Notes: generated by a model not told the origin, from the letters alone. Positions 49,135 through 61,279 are shown, counted from the stretch's first letter. The stretch is 64,000 bases of DNA from Bradyrhizobium sp. WBOS07 (GCF_024585165.1 NZ_CP029008.1:6591501-6655500), one strand, 5' to 3'. Program-made: numbers and translations.

Positions 49135-49935
49135 ATGCCGAACCGGCTCGAAACCTACCGCGTCGAGGCCTACAACACCGCCAAGCAATCCGAAAACAAG
49201 ATGCACGACGACAAGGTGGCGCAGCGCTTCGGCTTTTCCGGCGGGCTGGTGCCGGGCGTCGACGTCTTCGCCTACATGATGCACGTCCCGATCGCCCGCT
49301 GGGGGCGCGATTTCCTGGCGCGCGGATTGATCGAGGCGCGCTTCATCAAGCCGGTCTATGACGGCGAGACCGCCGATGTCGACGCCACCGAGCACGAGGG
49401 CTTGCTGACCATCGAGGTGTTCAGTCGTACCGAGCTCTGCGCGACCGGGACGGCGTCACTGCCGGCGTCCGCGCCGGCAGTGTCGCTGGACGACTATGTC
49501 GCGGTGCCCGTGGTGGCCGAGCGCAAGCCGGTCGGTCCCGCGACGTTCGAGACGGGCAAATGGCTGGGCACGGCGCCGCGCCGCTGGATTGGGCGGGACG
49601 CGGCGGATTATCTCACCGACATCAGGGAGAACGATCCGATCTTCGCGCGTGAGGGGCTTGGCCATCCCGGCCTGATCCAGCGCGTGATGAACCGCGTGCT
49701 CGTGGACAACACCATCCTGGGCCCGTGGATCCACGTCGGCAGCCGCATGCAATTGCTGTCGGCCGCACGCGCCGGCGACGAGATCACCGCGCGGGCAAAA
49801 GTCACCGCGAATTACGAGAAGAAGGGCCACCGCTTCGTCGAGCTCGACGCGCTGGTCGTCGCCAACGGCACCACGCCGCTGGCCCATTGCCAACACACCG
49901 CGATCTACCAGCCGCGCGAGCAGGCGGCGGCGTAG
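49135..49935 (+). CDS. Double-hotdog MaoC-like hypothetical protein
   Basis: The protein has 266 residues from ATG 49135 ([18 protein letters not shown]), with GGGGAACG a little upstream. The first half, around [20 protein letters not shown] near residue 32, has the His/Asp-like helix position of MaoC hotdogs but without the usual Asp-x(4)-His. The second half, around residue 180 ([35 protein letters not shown]), resembles a second hotdog. It may bind or hydrate an acyl-CoA, or be a degenerate member. It is divergent from DUF188, with about 106 nt between. Confidence 0.6.
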   Translation: MPNRLETYRVEAYNTAKQSENKMHDDKVAQRFGFSGGLVPGVDVFAYMMHVPIARWGRDFLARGLIEARFIKPVYDGETADVDATEHEGLLTIEVFSRTELCATGTASLPASAPAVSLDDYVAVPVVAERKPVGPATFETGKWLGTAPRRWIGRDAADYLTDIRENDPIFAREGLGHPGLIQRVMNRVLVDNTILGPWIHVGSRMQLLSAARAGDEITARAKVTANYEKKGHRFVELDALVVANGTTPLAHCQHTAIYQPREQAAA

Positions 49936-49975
49936 CGAAGACCGGGCAAGGCGACGCCAGTCGCGCCAAAGGCGG

Positions 49976-50080
49976 TGTCATGCCCCGGCTCGTCCGGGGC
50001 ATCCAGTACGCCGCGGCCTCTCGCTTCCAGCCGCGCAATCTCTGGAATACTGGATCGTCCGCCTTCGCGGACGATGACAG
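49976..50080 (+). repeat. Palindromic repeat, family C copy 1
   Basis: TGTCATGCCCCGGCTCGTCC and GGGGCATCCAGTACGCCG at the left are mirrored by TCTGGAATACTGGATCGTCC and CGCGGACGATGACAG at the right. It lies between convergent genes (hotdog protein rightward, CoxL-like leftward). Confidence 0.85.
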
Positions 50081-50119
50081 TTGTGGGTGTGGAGGCGGCG
50101 AGCGTCCCTCCGGCAGCCC

Positions 50120-52492
50120 CTACGCCGCCTTGGCCTTCGCGTCCTGGATCGCACGCCACACCCGCTCCGGGGTCAGCGGCATGTCGATGTGCTTGATGCC
50201 ATACTCCGACAGCGCATCGATCACCGCGTTCACCACCGTCGACAGGCTGCCGGCGCAGCCGGCTTCGCCGCAGCCCTTGCTGCCGAGCGGGTTGGTCGTG
50301 GCGGGGACCGGATGATCGCCGATCGTCATGTTCGGGACGTCCTCGGCGCGGGGCAGGGCGTAGTCCATCAGCGAGCCCGTGATCGGCTGGCCGCTGTCGT
50401 CGTAGCGGATCTGCTCCATCAGCGCCTGGCCGATGCCTTGCACGACGCCGCCGTGGAGCTGGCCCGCGACCAGCATCGGGTTGATCACAGTGCCGAAATC
50501 GTTGACCGCGCTGTAGCGCACGATCTGCACCACGCCGGTGTCCGGATCGATCTCGACCTCGGCGACGTGGCAGCCGTTCGGGAACGCCGAGGCGATCGGC
50601 TCGCTGGTGTGATCGACATCGAGATTGTCAGGCACGCCCTCCGGCACCTTGCCGTCATGCAAGCGCTTGGCGAGCTCCATGATGTCGATGCTGCGATCGG
50701 TGCCGGCGATGGTGAACCTGCCGCCTTCGAACTCGATGTCGGCCTCCGACGCTTCGAGCAGGTGCGCCGCCGCGCGCTTGCCTTTCTCGATGACGAGCTT
50801 GGCAGCGCCTACGATGGCCTGGCCGCTGGCCATGATCGAGCGCGATCCGCCGGTGCCGTTGCCGGTGTGGACGATGTCGCTGTCGCCCTGGACCAGCTTG
50901 ATGCTGTCGAAGGGCACCCCGAGCTGCGCGCTCAGCACCTGTGCGAACGGGGTGGCATGGCCCTGGCCGTAATCGAGCGTGCCGGTGATGAGCTGCACGG
51001 TGCCGTCAGCATCGAATACGATCTTGCCAAGCTCGGGGCTCGGCGGCGCCGTGACCTCGAGATAGGAGCCGACCGCGATGCCGCGCAGCTTGCCGGCCTT
51101 CCTGCTCTCCTTCTTGCGCTTGGCGAAGTTCTCGTGGTCGGATATCTCGAGCGCCTTGTTGAACACGGCCTGGAAGTCGCCGCTGTCATAGGTGACGCCG
51201 GAGGAGGCCGCGAACGGGATCTGGTTCGGCTTGATGAAGTTGCGCTTGCGCAAGGTCAGCCGGTTGATGCCCATCTCGTCGGCGGCGCGGTCGATCAGCC
51301 GTTCCATGTAATAATTGGCCTCGGGCCGGCCGGCGCCGCGATAGGCGCCCATCAGCGTGGTGTTGGTCAGCACCACCTTGATGTCGACCGCCATCAGCGG
51401 CGTCCGGTAAACGCTGGAAAAATTCTTGCCGGTGTTGAGCGAGAGCGGCCCGGGCGCGACGCCGGTGATGTAGGCGCCGACATTGCCGTAGCCGGACAGC
51501 CTGGCCGCGAGGAAATGCCCCTCGGCATCGAGTGCGAGCTCGGCATGGATCTTCTGCGCGCGGCCGTGGCTGTCGGAGAGGAAGGCGGTCGAGCGCTCGT
51601 CGAGCCATTTCACCGGCCGGCCCAGCGCCTTCGCCGCATACAGGATGCACATGTATTCGGGATAGTTGATGTTCTTCATGCCGAAGGAGCCGCCGACATT
51701 GGCGGTGAGGATACGCACCTTCTCGTTCGGCACTTTCAGGTTCTTGGCGAGGTTGGCGCGGTTGCCAGCCACGCCCTGCGTCGGCACCTGCAGCGTGTAG
51801 CGCTCGGTTGTCTTGTCGTAGGAGGCCAGCCCAACGCGAGGCTCCATCGAGACCACGGCGACGCGGGTGTTCTCGATATCGATCCTGGTGACGTGGGCGG
51901 CGCTGGCGAAGGCCGCGTTGACCTTGTCGACGTCGCCATAATGGTAGTCGAGCACGACGTTATCAGGGATGTGCTCATAGAGCTGCGGCGCGCCGGGCTT
52001 GGCGGCTTCCTCGGGGTCGGTCACCGCCGGCAGCGGCTCGACCTCGAGCTCAATCGCCTCGGCGGCATCGCGGGCCTGCGCCAGCGTCTCCGCCACCACG
52101 AAGGCGACGGGATCGCCGACGAAGCGGACCTTGTCGGTCGCCAGCGGCTGGCGGTTGGTCTGCAGCAGGGGCGAGCCGTCGCGGCTCTTCAGCGGCAGGC
52201 CGCAGGTGAAGGGGCCGTAGCCGGCGGCGTCGAGATCCTTGCCGGTCCACACGCCCAGCACGCCGGGCATCGCCTTGGCGGCATCGATCCCGATGCCGCG
52301 GATGAGGCCATGGGCGTGGGTGGAACGGACCACCACGGCATAGGCCTGGCCGGGCAGGTTGAAATCGTCGGTATAGCGGCCCTTGCCGCGCACCAGCGTG
52401 TCGTCCTCCTTGCGGCGGACGGGCTGCCCGACGCCATATTTTTGCAGTGCAATAGCGTTCTCGAGCGTGGACGATTTGGTGTGTTCTTGCAT
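50120..52492 (-). CDS. Xanthine dehydrogenase-family molybdenum subunit, form II CoxL-like
   Basis: The protein has 790 residues from ATG 52492 ([16 protein letters not shown]); an N-terminal alternative at 52516 lacks a ribosome site. It is the large subunit of a molybdenum hydroxylase: [20 protein letters not shown] near the start, GGSFGMKN, and [11 protein letters not shown] near residue 380. AYRGAGR is the sequence that distinguishes form II CoxL-like proteins from true aerobic CO dehydrogenase (AYRCSFR). KGCGEAG near 740 holds the active-site Glu. These enzymes need FAD-binding CoxM and 2Fe-2S CoxS subunits, but neither lies adjacent. The role is uncertain; form II proteins are often annotated as carbon monoxide dehydrogenase but may oxidise another small substrate. 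Confidence 0.88.
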   Translation of the reverse strand: MQEHTKSSTLENAIALQKYGVGQPVRRKEDDTLVRGKGRYTDDFNLPGQAYAVVVRSTHAHGLIRGIGIDAAKAMPGVLGVWTGKDLDAAGYGPFTCGLPLKSRDGSPLLQTNRQPLATDKVRFVGDPVAFVVAETLAQARDAAEAIELEVEPLPAVTDPEEAAKPGAPQLYEHIPDNVVLDYHYGDVDKVNAAFASAAHVTRIDIENTRVAVVSMEPRVGLASYDKTTERYTLQVPTQGVAGNRANLAKNLKVPNEKVRILTANVGGSFGMKNINYPEYMCILYAAKALGRPVKWLDERSTAFLSDSHGRAQKIHAELALDAEGHFLAARLSGYGNVGAYITGVAPGPLSLNTGKNFSSVYRTPLMAVDIKVVLTNTTLMGAYRGAGRPEANYYMERLIDRAADEMGINRLTLRKRNFIKPNQIPFAASSGVTYDSGDFQAVFNKALEISDHENFAKRKKESRKAGKLRGIAVGSYLEVTAPPSPELGKIVFDADGTVQLITGTLDYGQGHATPFAQVLSAQLGVPFDSIKLVQGDSDIVHTGNGTGGSRSIMASGQAIVGAAKLVIEKGKRAAAHLLEASEADIEFEGGRFTIAGTDRSIDIMELAKRLHDGKVPEGVPDNLDVDHTSEPIASAFPNGCHVAEVEIDPDTGVVQIVRYSAVNDFGTVINPMLVAGQLHGGVVQGIGQALMEQIRYDDSGQPITGSLMDYALPRAEDVPNMTIGDHPVPATTNPLGSKGCGEAGCAGSLSTVVNAVIDALSEYGIKHIDMPLTPERVWRAIQDAKAKAA

Positions 52493-52579
52493 GGAATTGA
52501 CCTGAAAAGCCGGCATTTGCGCAATTTCGCGGCAGCATGGCACCGGACTCTTCTGAGATAACCCACGACCCCGTTCACG

Positions 52580-52618
52580 ACAACGCACGAATGGGCATGG
52601 TCCCATGTGATGCGTTGT
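52580..52618 (+). promoter_or_regulatory. Compound inverted repeat between the CoxL-like and Ppx/GppA genes
   Basis: Outer arms ACAACGCA (52580-52587) and TGCGTTGT (52611-52618) enclose inner arms ATGGG (52591-52595) and CCCAT (52602-52606). The 39-nt dyad lies in the 209-bp divergent gap, 84 nt before the rightward gene. It could be a regulator-binding site acting on one or both genes or part of a 5' leader. Confidence 0.45.
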
Positions 52619-52701
52619 TGCGCATACCCGCCGCGCTGCTAATGTTTCAGGCGAAAAAGCAATTCCAGACCGGCCCGACCGGCCGCGGAAAGACAGTTTG
52701 T

Positions 52702-53775
52702 ATGAATGACCACACGCGGCTCCGCGACGGCCATGCGCCGCACGGCGAGCTGGAGCGGTCGATGGCGGCAGTGGCGTTGGCCACCGAACCGGCGGCAGGC
52801 GCACAGGCGTCGGGAACCGGCGTCTATGCGGCGCTGGACCTCGGCACCAACAATTGCAGGCTGCTGATCGCCTGTCCGACCCAGGACGGCTTTCGTGTCG
52901 TAGATTCCTTCTCGCGCATCATCCGGCTCGGGGAGGGCGTCTCGGCGACCGGTTGCATCAGCGAGGCCGCGATCGAGCGCGCCATCGCCGCGCTCAGCAT
53001 CTGCCGTGACAAGATCAACCTGCGCAAAGCGCGGCGGCTGCGGCTGATCGCAACCGAGGCCTGCCGCGCGGCCTCGAACGCCGAGGGGTTCCGCAGCCGC
53101 GTTGCGGCCGAGACCGGCATCGAGCTGGAGGTGATCGACCGCGAGACCGAGGCCGCGCTGGCGGTGCTCGGCTGCTCGCCGCTGGTCGATCCGAGGGGGC
53201 GCGGCGCCATCCTGTTCGACATCGGCGGGGGCTCGACCGAGCTGGTGCGGATCGAGCGCGACCCGGAAAATCCGGAGCCGCGCATCAAGGCCTGGATGTC
53301 GATCCCCTATGGCGTGGTCACGCTCGCCGAGCAGTTCGGCGGACGCGACGTGACGCCGGAGATCTACGCTGCGATGGAGCAGGAGGTCGCGAACCATGTC
53401 GCGCCGTTCGCGGAGGAGCACGGCGGCGATCTCGCCGACATGCATCTGCTCGGCACCTCGGGCACGGTGACGACGCTCGCCGGCATCCATCTCAACCTTG
53501 CGCGCTACGACCGCCGCCGCATCGACAGCATCTGGATGAACGATTCCGACATCGCCGCGACCATCAACAAGCTGCTCGGCATGAGCTACGAGGAGCGCGC
53601 GTCCAACAACTGCATCAGCGTCGAGCGCGCCGATCTCGTGCTCGCCGGTTGCGCCATCCTCGATGCGATCAGGCGCGCCTTTCCGCTGCCGCGCCTGCGC
53701 GTCGCCGACCGGGGCCTGCGCGAAGGCATGCTGGTCGAGATGATGCGCGAGGACGGCGCGCTCAGGAGCTGGTGA
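52702..53775 (+). CDS. Ppx/GppA-family exopolyphosphatase
   Basis: The protein has 357 residues from ATG 52702 ([19 protein letters not shown]), with GGAAAGACAG upstream. The actin-like phosphatase fold shows [20 protein letters not shown] near residue 41, [10 protein letters not shown] near residue 73, and [17 protein letters not shown] near 168, the three phosphate-binding loops. It hydrolyses polyphosphate or the guanosine pentaphosphate terminal phosphate in the cytosol. The longer open frame to 52537 would add 55 residues that overlap the divergent promoter zone. RlmE follows after one base, so the two are one operon, an arrangement I recall from related alphaproteobacteria. Confidence 0.88.
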   Translation: MNDHTRLRDGHAPHGELERSMAAVALATEPAAGAQASGTGVYAALDLGTNNCRLLIACPTQDGFRVVDSFSRIIRLGEGVSATGCISEAAIERAIAALSICRDKINLRKARRLRLIATEACRAASNAEGFRSRVAAETGIELEVIDRETEAALAVLGCSPLVDPRGRGAILFDIGGGSTELVRIERDPENPEPRIKAWMSIPYGVVTLAEQFGGRDVTPEIYAAMEQEVANHVAPFAEEHGGDLADMHLLGTSGTVTTLAGIHLNLARYDRRRIDSIWMNDSDIAATINKLLGMSYEERASNNCISVERADLVLAGCAILDAIRRAFPLPRLRVADRGLREGMLVEMMREDGALRSW

Positions 53776-53776
53776 G

Positions 53777-54463
53777 ATGGCCAAGGACACCACCGGCCGC
53801 TTGCATGTTCAGGTCAAGACCGGCGGCAAGCGCAAATTGTCGTCGAAGCTGTGGCTGGAGCGGCAGCTCAACGATCCCTATGTCGCCAAGGCCAAGGCCG
53901 CGGGCTATCGCTCGCGCGCCGCGTTCAAGCTGCTCGAGATCGATGACAAGTATCGGCTGTTAAAGCCCGGCATGGCCGTGGTCGATCTCGGCGCGGCGCC
54001 TGGCGGCTGGAGCCAGATCGCCGCCAAGCGCGTCGGCTCCACGGAAGGCAAGGGCAAGGTCGTCGCGATCGATCTGCTCGAGATGCCCGAGATTCCCGGC
54101 GTCGATTTCGCGCAGCTGGACTTCATGGACAACGACGCGCCCGAAAAGCTCACCGCGATGCTGGGCGGCGGCGCCGACGTCGTGATGTCCGACATGGCCG
54201 CCAACACCACCGGCCACCGCAAGACCGACCAGCTCCGCATCGTCGGTCTGGTCGAGACCGCGGCGGCGTTTGCCTGTGACGTGCTCAAGCCCGGCGGCGC
54301 GTTCCTGGCCAAGACATTCCAGAGCGGCGCCGACGCCGATCTGCTCGCCCAGCTCAAGCGCGACTTCGCGAGCGTGCGCCACGTCAAGCCGGCCGCGAGC
54401 CGGCAGGATTCCTCGGAACGCTACGTGCTGGCCACGGGGTTTCGCGGCGGGACACAGCACTAG
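53777..54463 (+). CDS. rlmE: 23S rRNA (uridine-2'-O-) methyltransferase RlmE (FtsJ/RrmJ)
   Basis: The protein has 228 residues. The N-terminal [20 protein letters not shown] contains the catalytic Lys near residue 51. [20 protein letters not shown] near 64 is the SAM-binding loop. [17 protein letters not shown] near 135 holds the catalytic Asp, [14 protein letters not shown] the second Lys, and [11 protein letters not shown] the Glu, which completes the K-D-K-E tetrad. It 2'-O-methylates U2552 of 23S rRNA. It starts one base after the Ppx/GppA stop. Confidence 0.95.
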   Translation: MAKDTTGRLHVQVKTGGKRKLSSKLWLERQLNDPYVAKAKAAGYRSRAAFKLLEIDDKYRLLKPGMAVVDLGAAPGGWSQIAAKRVGSTEGKGKVVAIDLLEMPEIPGVDFAQLDFMDNDAPEKLTAMLGGGADVVMSDMAANTTGHRKTDQLRIVGLVETAAAFACDVLKPGGAFLAKTFQSGADADLLAQLKRDFASVRHVKPAASRQDSSERYVLATGFRGGTQH

Positions 54464-54473
54464 CCACATCATC

Positions 54474-54559
54474 CGTCATTGCAAGGAGCGTAGCGACGAA
54501 GCAATCCAGGCTGTTGCCGCGGAGGCATTCTGGATTGCTTCGCTGCGCTCGTAATGACG
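54474..54559 (+). repeat. Palindromic repeat, family H copy 1
   Basis: CGTCATTGCAAGGAGCGTAG with CGAAGCAATCCAGG is mirrored by CTGGATTGCTTCGCTGCG and CTCGTAATGACG. It lies between the convergent rlmE and DHA2 efflux genes and may serve both as a transcription end. Confidence 0.85.
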
Positions 54560-54568
54560 AGCGAGAAA

Positions 54569-56059
54569 CTACCCCAGCCGCTGGTCCCGCACGTCCTGCG
54601 TATCCTCGCTGGCCGCCTTGACGGCCGCCTTTTCCGCACCCTTGCCGGCGCCCTTGCGGCTCGCGATCTCCACGGCCTTGCGGCCGGAGATCTCGTGGCC
54701 GGCGTCCGCCGGCATCTGCCAGAAGAACCAGCTCGACGCCGCCGAGGCCAGTGCGACAACGACGAAGGCCGGCGCAAAGACGGTGGCGTTGATCTCGCTG
54801 ACATGGCTGAACCACATCGTGGTCTCGACGCAAGCCGCGCCGACGGCGACCCCGGCCGAGATCGCCAGCTGCTGGTTGACGCTGACCAGCGTGGTGGCGC
54901 GGCTCATCTGTGCGGTCTCGACGTCGGCATAGGCGACGGTGTTGATCGCAGTGAACTCCAGCGAGCGGAAGAAGCCGCCGACCACCAGGATGACCATGAT
55001 GATGAGCAGCGGCGTCGTCACCGTGAACAGCGCGCAGACGGCGAGGAAGAATGCGCTGATGATCGCGTTCACCGTCATCAGATTGCGGAAGCCGAAGGTG
55101 CGGATGATGCGCGCCGCCAGCGTCTTCATGCCCATTGCGCCGAGCGAGGAGGCGAAGGTGACGAGGCCGGAATGGAACGGCGAGAGGCCGAAGCCGATCT
55201 GCATCAGGAGCGGCAGCAGGAACGGCAGCGCGCCGATGCCGAGCCGGAACAGGAAGCCGCCGTACACGGCCGCGCGCAGCGTCGGCAGCCGCAGCAGCGA
55301 GAAGTCCAGCACCGGCGACCCCGTGCGCCGGGCGTGCAGCACATACAGCGTCATCGAGATCGCACCGCCCACGACCAGCGCCGCGACCGTGCTCCACGGC
55401 AGCAGGTTCAGTCCGGCCACCGAGAGCCCGAAGGCGATGCCGGCAAGTCCAATGCCCGCGAGCACCATGCCGTAGAGATCGAACGGCTCCTGGGTCTCGC
55501 TCTTGATGGGATCGATGAAGCGCAGCGCCATGAAGATGCCGAGCAGCCCGATCGGGATGTTGATCAGGAAGATCCAGTGCCAGGACGCGTAGGTGGTGAT
55601 GAAGCCGCCGAGCGGTGGGCCGATCACGGGACCTATCAGGGCAGGCACCGTCACCCAGGCCATGGCGTTGACCAATGCGCTCTTGTCGACCGAGCGCAGC
55701 AGCACGAGGCGCCCGACCGGCGTCATCATCGCGCCGCCCATGCCTTGCAGGATGCGCGCGAACACGAAATCGGTGACGGAGGTCGAGAGCGCGCAGCCGA
55801 CCGAGCCGACCATGAACACGCCGACCGCGACCGCGAACACCATCCGCGCACCGAACCGGTCGGCAGTCCAGCCGCTCGCCGGAATGAACACCGCGAGCGA
55901 CAGCAGATAGGAGGTGATCGCGAGCTTGAGCGTCAGCGGGCTGGTGCCGATGTCGGCCGCGATCGCCGGCAGCGAGGTGGCGATCACCGTCGAGTCCATG
56001 TTCTCCATGAAGAGAGCAGTGGCGACGATCAGCGGAATGACACGTTGCTTGTCGACCAT
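54569..56059 (-). CDS. DHA2-family (EmrB/QacA) drug efflux transporter
   Basis: The protein has 496 residues and fourteen predicted membrane spans, as usual for the DHA2 group. It starts VIPLIVATALFMENMDSTVI with the conserved Asp of motif D1 and NMDSTVIATSLPAIA. ASGWTADRFGARMVFAVAVG is motif A, and MGGAMMTPVGRLVLL is motif C-like. It pumps out drugs or metabolites with protons across the inner membrane. ATG 56059 is chosen; the frame opens as far as 56149 with a polar, unlikely extension. No adapter (EmrA-like) gene is adjacent. Confidence 0.92.
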   Translation of the reverse strand: MVDKQRVIPLIVATALFMENMDSTVIATSLPAIAADIGTSPLTLKLAITSYLLSLAVFIPASGWTADRFGARMVFAVAVGVFMVGSVGCALSTSVTDFVFARILQGMGGAMMTPVGRLVLLRSVDKSALVNAMAWVTVPALIGPVIGPPLGGFITTYASWHWIFLINIPIGLLGIFMALRFIDPIKSETQEPFDLYGMVLAGIGLAGIAFGLSVAGLNLLPWSTVAALVVGGAISMTLYVLHARRTGSPVLDFSLLRLPTLRAAVYGGFLFRLGIGALPFLLPLLMQIGFGLSPFHSGLVTFASSLGAMGMKTLAARIIRTFGFRNLMTVNAIISAFFLAVCALFTVTTPLLIIMVILVVGGFFRSLEFTAINTVAYADVETAQMSRATTLVSVNQQLAISAGVAVGAACVETTMWFSHVSEINATVFAPAFVVVALASAASSWFFWQMPADAGHEISGRKAVEIASRKGAGKGAEKAAVKAASEDTQDVRDQRLG

Positions 56060-56153
56060 GACGGATTGGTAATGAAAGGGGGAGGGAGAGATCACTCGCG
56101 GCTTATCATCGCCGCCCGCCTGCGACCATCGCGGAACGACGCATGGCACCTAA

Positions 56154-57989
<1,836 letters not shown>

Positions 57990-58048
57990 TCGCTCGCTCC
58001 GCACATCGCCGCGCGCGCGTGGGTTCGGCGCGCTCGCCCAAATGACGG

Positions 58049-58154
58049 TGTCATGCCCCGGCTTGACCGGGGCATCCAGTACGTCGCGGCTTTTCGGCTC
58101 AATAACAATCGTCTCTGGAATACTGGATCGCCCGATCAAGTCGGGCGATGACAG
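58049..58154 (+). repeat. Palindromic repeat, family C copy 2
   Basis: TGTCATGCCCCGGCTTGACC and GGGGCATCCAGTACGTCG at the left are mirrored by TCTGGAATACTGGATCGCCC and CGGGCGATGACAG at the right. It lies between guaB and the MDR reductase gene; the other sequence in this 250-nt gap is unremarkable. Confidence 0.85.
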
Positions 58155-58239
58155 TGAGTGTGCCGCTCCGCTGCTTTTGTATTGACGCGCCTCGCTGCCT
58201 CCGCTTCCGTTCACGCCGAAACACAGTTCGGAGGAAGTC

Positions 58240-59262
58240 ATGTCCCAAGGCAAACGCATCGTTCTCGCCGCGCGTCCGGTCGGCGAACCCAAGCCGTCTG
58301 ATTTTCGCCTGGAGGAATTCGCAGTTCCGACACCCGGGCAGGGCGAGGTTCTGCTGCGCACGATCTGGCTGTCGCTCGATCCCTATATGCGCGGGCGCAT
58401 GAGCGAGGGGCCGTCCTACGCTGCGCCGGTGCCGGTCGGCGGGGTGATGGAAGGCGAGGCGGTCAGCGAGGTCGCGGCGTCTAACAATCCCGATTTCGCG
58501 GCCGGCGACATCGTGCGCACTCGTTCCGGCTGGCAGACCCATGCGATCTCGAACGGCAAGGGCCTGATCAAGGTCGATCCCAGGCTTGGCCCGATCTCGA
58601 CCTCGATCGGCGTGCTCGGGATGCCCGGCATGACCGCCTATACGGGCCTGCTCGACATCGGCAAGCCGCAACCGGGCGAGACCGTCGTCGTCGCCGGCGC
58701 GTCCGGTGCAGTCGGCTCGGCGGTCGGGCAGATCGCGAAGATCAAGGGCGCACGCGCTGTCGGCATCGCCGGCGGCAAGGACAAGTGCGACTACGTGGTC
58801 AGGGAGCTCGGCTTCGATGCCTGCATCGATCACCGCGATCCCGATCTCGCCGCCAAGCTGAAGGACGCCTGCCCGAAAGGCATCGACGTCTATTTCGAGA
58901 ATGTCGGCGGCGCCGTGTTTGAGGCGGTGTTCCCGCAGCTCAACCCGTTCGCCCGCGTGCCGGTCTGCGGCCTGATCGCCCATTACAACGACACCGAGGC
59001 CAAGCCGCCGAAATGGGCCGGCGCGATGATGCGCAACATCCTCACCAAGCGGCTGACCTTCCGCGGCTTCATCGTGTCCGACTTCGCCGCACGCCATGGC
59101 GACTTCCTGCGCGACATGTCCGGCTGGGTCCGCGACGGCAAGGTCAAGTACAAGGAGTTCGTCACCGAGGGCCTGGAGAGCGCGCCCGGCGCCTTCATCG
59201 GCCTGCTGAAAGGCGCCAATTTCGGCAAGCAGCTGGTCCGGGTCGGGCCGGACAAGGCCTGA
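58240..59262 (+). CDS. Zinc-independent MDR-family NADP-dependent oxidoreductase (CurA-like)
   Basis: The protein has 340 residues. The N-terminal part shows LRTIWLSLDPYMRGRMSEGP near residue 48 and the C-terminal Rossmann domain shows VVVAGASGAVGSAVGQIAKI near 149. FENVGGAVFEAVFPQLN near 222 and the YNDTEAKPP segment are typical of the leukotriene B4 12-hydroxydehydrogenase/YncB-CurA group. These reduce alpha,beta-unsaturated ketones or similar with NADPH. GGAGGAAG upstream of ATG 58240 is a good ribosome site. The gene is solitary. Confidence 0.9.
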   Translation: MSQGKRIVLAARPVGEPKPSDFRLEEFAVPTPGQGEVLLRTIWLSLDPYMRGRMSEGPSYAAPVPVGGVMEGEAVSEVAASNNPDFAAGDIVRTRSGWQTHAISNGKGLIKVDPRLGPISTSIGVLGMPGMTAYTGLLDIGKPQPGETVVVAGASGAVGSAVGQIAKIKGARAVGIAGGKDKCDYVVRELGFDACIDHRDPDLAAKLKDACPKGIDVYFENVGGAVFEAVFPQLNPFARVPVCGLIAHYNDTEAKPPKWAGAMMRNILTKRLTFRGFIVSDFAARHGDFLRDMSGWVRDGKVKYKEFVTEGLESAPGAFIGLLKGANFGKQLVRVGPDKA

Positions 59263-59404
59263 GGCGAGTGCTCCCGAACCCACGTTGGCCGCCCCGGCGC
59301 TTAGGGCCGGGCGGCCGACGACGGCTGCAAAATCCGATTGGCAAACGCGGAAATGCTACTACCATAGGGTTAGCAATTGGGTCCTGCGATATGAGGTTGC
59401 GGGC

Positions 59405-61225
59405 ATGCGGCGGCGCGATGTGCTTGCCGGCGGACTTGTCTGGGGGCAGTTGCTGGCGGCTCGAAGGGTCCTAGCGCAGCCCGCGGCCTCCACGCGCGGC
59501 GCTGTGGTGATCGGGGTCAACAAGACCGGCAACTTGCCCGTGCTGAGAGCGGCCGTCTCGGGCGCAAAGTCGATCGCACAATGGCTTACGACGGAAGGTT
59601 TCGAGGTCAAGCTGATCACGGATGAGGTCACGCCGGTCACTGGCCTAGCGCTCAGGGCGGCCGTGACGGAGTTCGTTAATCGCGGCACGCTGACACAGCT
59701 CGTGATCTACTTCTCCGGTCATGGAATTGCGTTTGGCAACAACGAGTTCTGGTTGTTGAGCGGAGCTCCGGACGATGTCAACGAGGCGGTTAGCCTGACG
59801 GAATGCGTGGCGCTTGCCGGGCGTAGCGCCGTATCAAACGTCGTGATCATCTGCGATGCCTGCCGGTCCAATTCGGACTTCGACAGCTCGCTGCTGCATG
59901 GAACGGTGATTTTCCCGCTGGGAAGCTACATCCCCGGACGTCCCTCTCCGGAGGTCGATCGTTTCTTCAGCACCCGCCCCGGCGCGCCATCCTATGAATT
60001 GCGGCAGAAGGCGGCCGACGAGTTCCAGGGCATCTTCACCGAGACTTTTCTCGATGCCTTCCGCAAGCCCCGACCCGATATGGTGTCGACGGTCGGGGGC
60101 GTGAGCGTGGTCTCGAACCGGAAGCTCAAAACGTTCCTGCTCGACGAGGTGCCGCAGCGGTTACGCGTACACAATGCGAGTCTCGCGCAATATCCCGATG
60201 CGCGTATCGAATCCCCCGACAATGCCTACCTGGGACGCGTGCGCGGATCGGTGACGGCGGCGGCCGACCAGCCGCGAGATGTGACGCTGGTCGACGTTGC
60301 CGCCCATCAGTTCAATCGCACCTCGGTTGGAGCGCTTGCGTCGCTGCGAAACATCGATTCCGTCAGAGAGCTGGAGGTTGCTTCGAACACCGGCTTCAAC
60401 GCGGCCCAGCAATCCTTGATTGTGGCGAAGCAGCCGGCCACGACCTTCAATGCACCGACCGGATTCTCGGTGACCGGCGTCCAATTGCGCGAGGCATGGC
60501 TGGCTGGCGGCAGGCAGGCGCAGATCGTTGTACCCGGCAACGGTACCGACCAGTCCGGCCTCGTGAACATTCCCGTCCAGGATGGTTCTCCAATGACGGC
60601 CGCGCTGGTGTTTGCGGACGGCAGCGGGACCGTGCTTGCCGCATTGCCCGGCTTCATAGGGTCGCTCACCGTCCGCAATGGCGGTGTGGCGGACGTCACG
60701 TATGCCCCGTCGCCGTCAAGCCGCCGATGGAGCGAGTACAAGGAGGCCGGACCCCGCCTCGATCAGCTGCGGGCGCTCATGGCGACGTCGGCCCAGTTCG
60801 GCGTGCTCCGCATCGAAGGCGACCGGCAAACGCGCTCGGCGGCGGCCTCGAGGCTTGCCGATCAGATTCGTGTGCTGAAGGGAATTGATCCGACGCTCGG
60901 AATTTACGCCGCCTATGCTTACGCTGATGCCAATCTGCCGCAGCAGGTCGCCTCGGTGCGGTCTTTCATGGCAGGTGACCTCGAAGGCGAGCTGTTCGAT
61001 CTTGCGCTGTTGGCCGACGTCCTGTCGGACAGCAGGATATCCGAGCGCGCCGTGCCATTCTGCCCGATGTTCTCGCAGGGCTGGCAGCTCATCCGCACTC
61101 GCAATGTGGTGCTTCGGGACCAGGTCCTGCGGGCCAGGGACAGCCTGCGGTCGTCGCTCTGGACCACGTTCGGTCCCCCTGGAATGAAATTGATGCTGGA
61201 AGCCCTGGCCACCGCCAGCCGCTGA
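59405..61225 (+). CDS. Tat-exported caspase-fold peptidase (C14-like)
   Basis: The protein has 606 residues from ATG 59405. The N-terminus MRRRDVLAGGLVWGQLLA is a twin-arginine export signal. Residues about 31-240 form a caspase (C14 p20-like) domain: RGAVVIGVNKTGNLPVLRAA, the catalytic His106 in IYFSGHGIAF, and the catalytic Cys153 in VVIICDACRSN (D-A-C-R). The following region to about residue 500 is rich in beta strands and Ala/Val/Gly and resembles Ig-like or sandwich repeats, ending in a helical tail (VLRDQVLRARDSLRSSLWT). It would act in the periplasm, which is unusual for metacaspase-like proteins that are mostly cytoplasmic. The longer frame to 59285 has no signal peptide. A Tat-exported hydrolase gene follows 54 nt downstream. 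Confidence 0.8.
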   Translation: MRRRDVLAGGLVWGQLLAARRVLAQPAASTRGAVVIGVNKTGNLPVLRAAVSGAKSIAQWLTTEGFEVKLITDEVTPVTGLALRAAVTEFVNRGTLTQLVIYFSGHGIAFGNNEFWLLSGAPDDVNEAVSLTECVALAGRSAVSNVVIICDACRSNSDFDSSLLHGTVIFPLGSYIPGRPSPEVDRFFSTRPGAPSYELRQKAADEFQGIFTETFLDAFRKPRPDMVSTVGGVSVVSNRKLKTFLLDEVPQRLRVHNASLAQYPDARIESPDNAYLGRVRGSVTAAADQPRDVTLVDVAAHQFNRTSVGALASLRNIDSVRELEVASNTGFNAAQQSLIVAKQPATTFNAPTGFSVTGVQLREAWLAGGRQAQIVVPGNGTDQSGLVNIPVQDGSPMTAALVFADGSGTVLAALPGFIGSLTVRNGGVADVTYAPSPSSRRWSEYKEAGPRLDQLRALMATSAQFGVLRIEGDRQTRSAAASRLADQIRVLKGIDPTLGIYAAYAYADANLPQQVASVRSFMAGDLEGELFDLALLADVLSDSRISERAVPFCPMFSQGWQLIRTRNVVLRDQVLRARDSLRSSLWTTFGPPGMKLMLEALATASR

Positions 61226-61279
61226 TCGTGCGCGGCCGAACGCGACCGAACACGGGTACCGGACGCGAAAGGAAGAGCG

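Noticed and set aside
46723..49395. 890-codon frame that could suggest a DUF188-ABC-F fusion
   Set aside because: The part before 48534 overlaps DUF188 in a different frame and has low-complexity shadow composition. The ABC-F family length fits the start at 48534.
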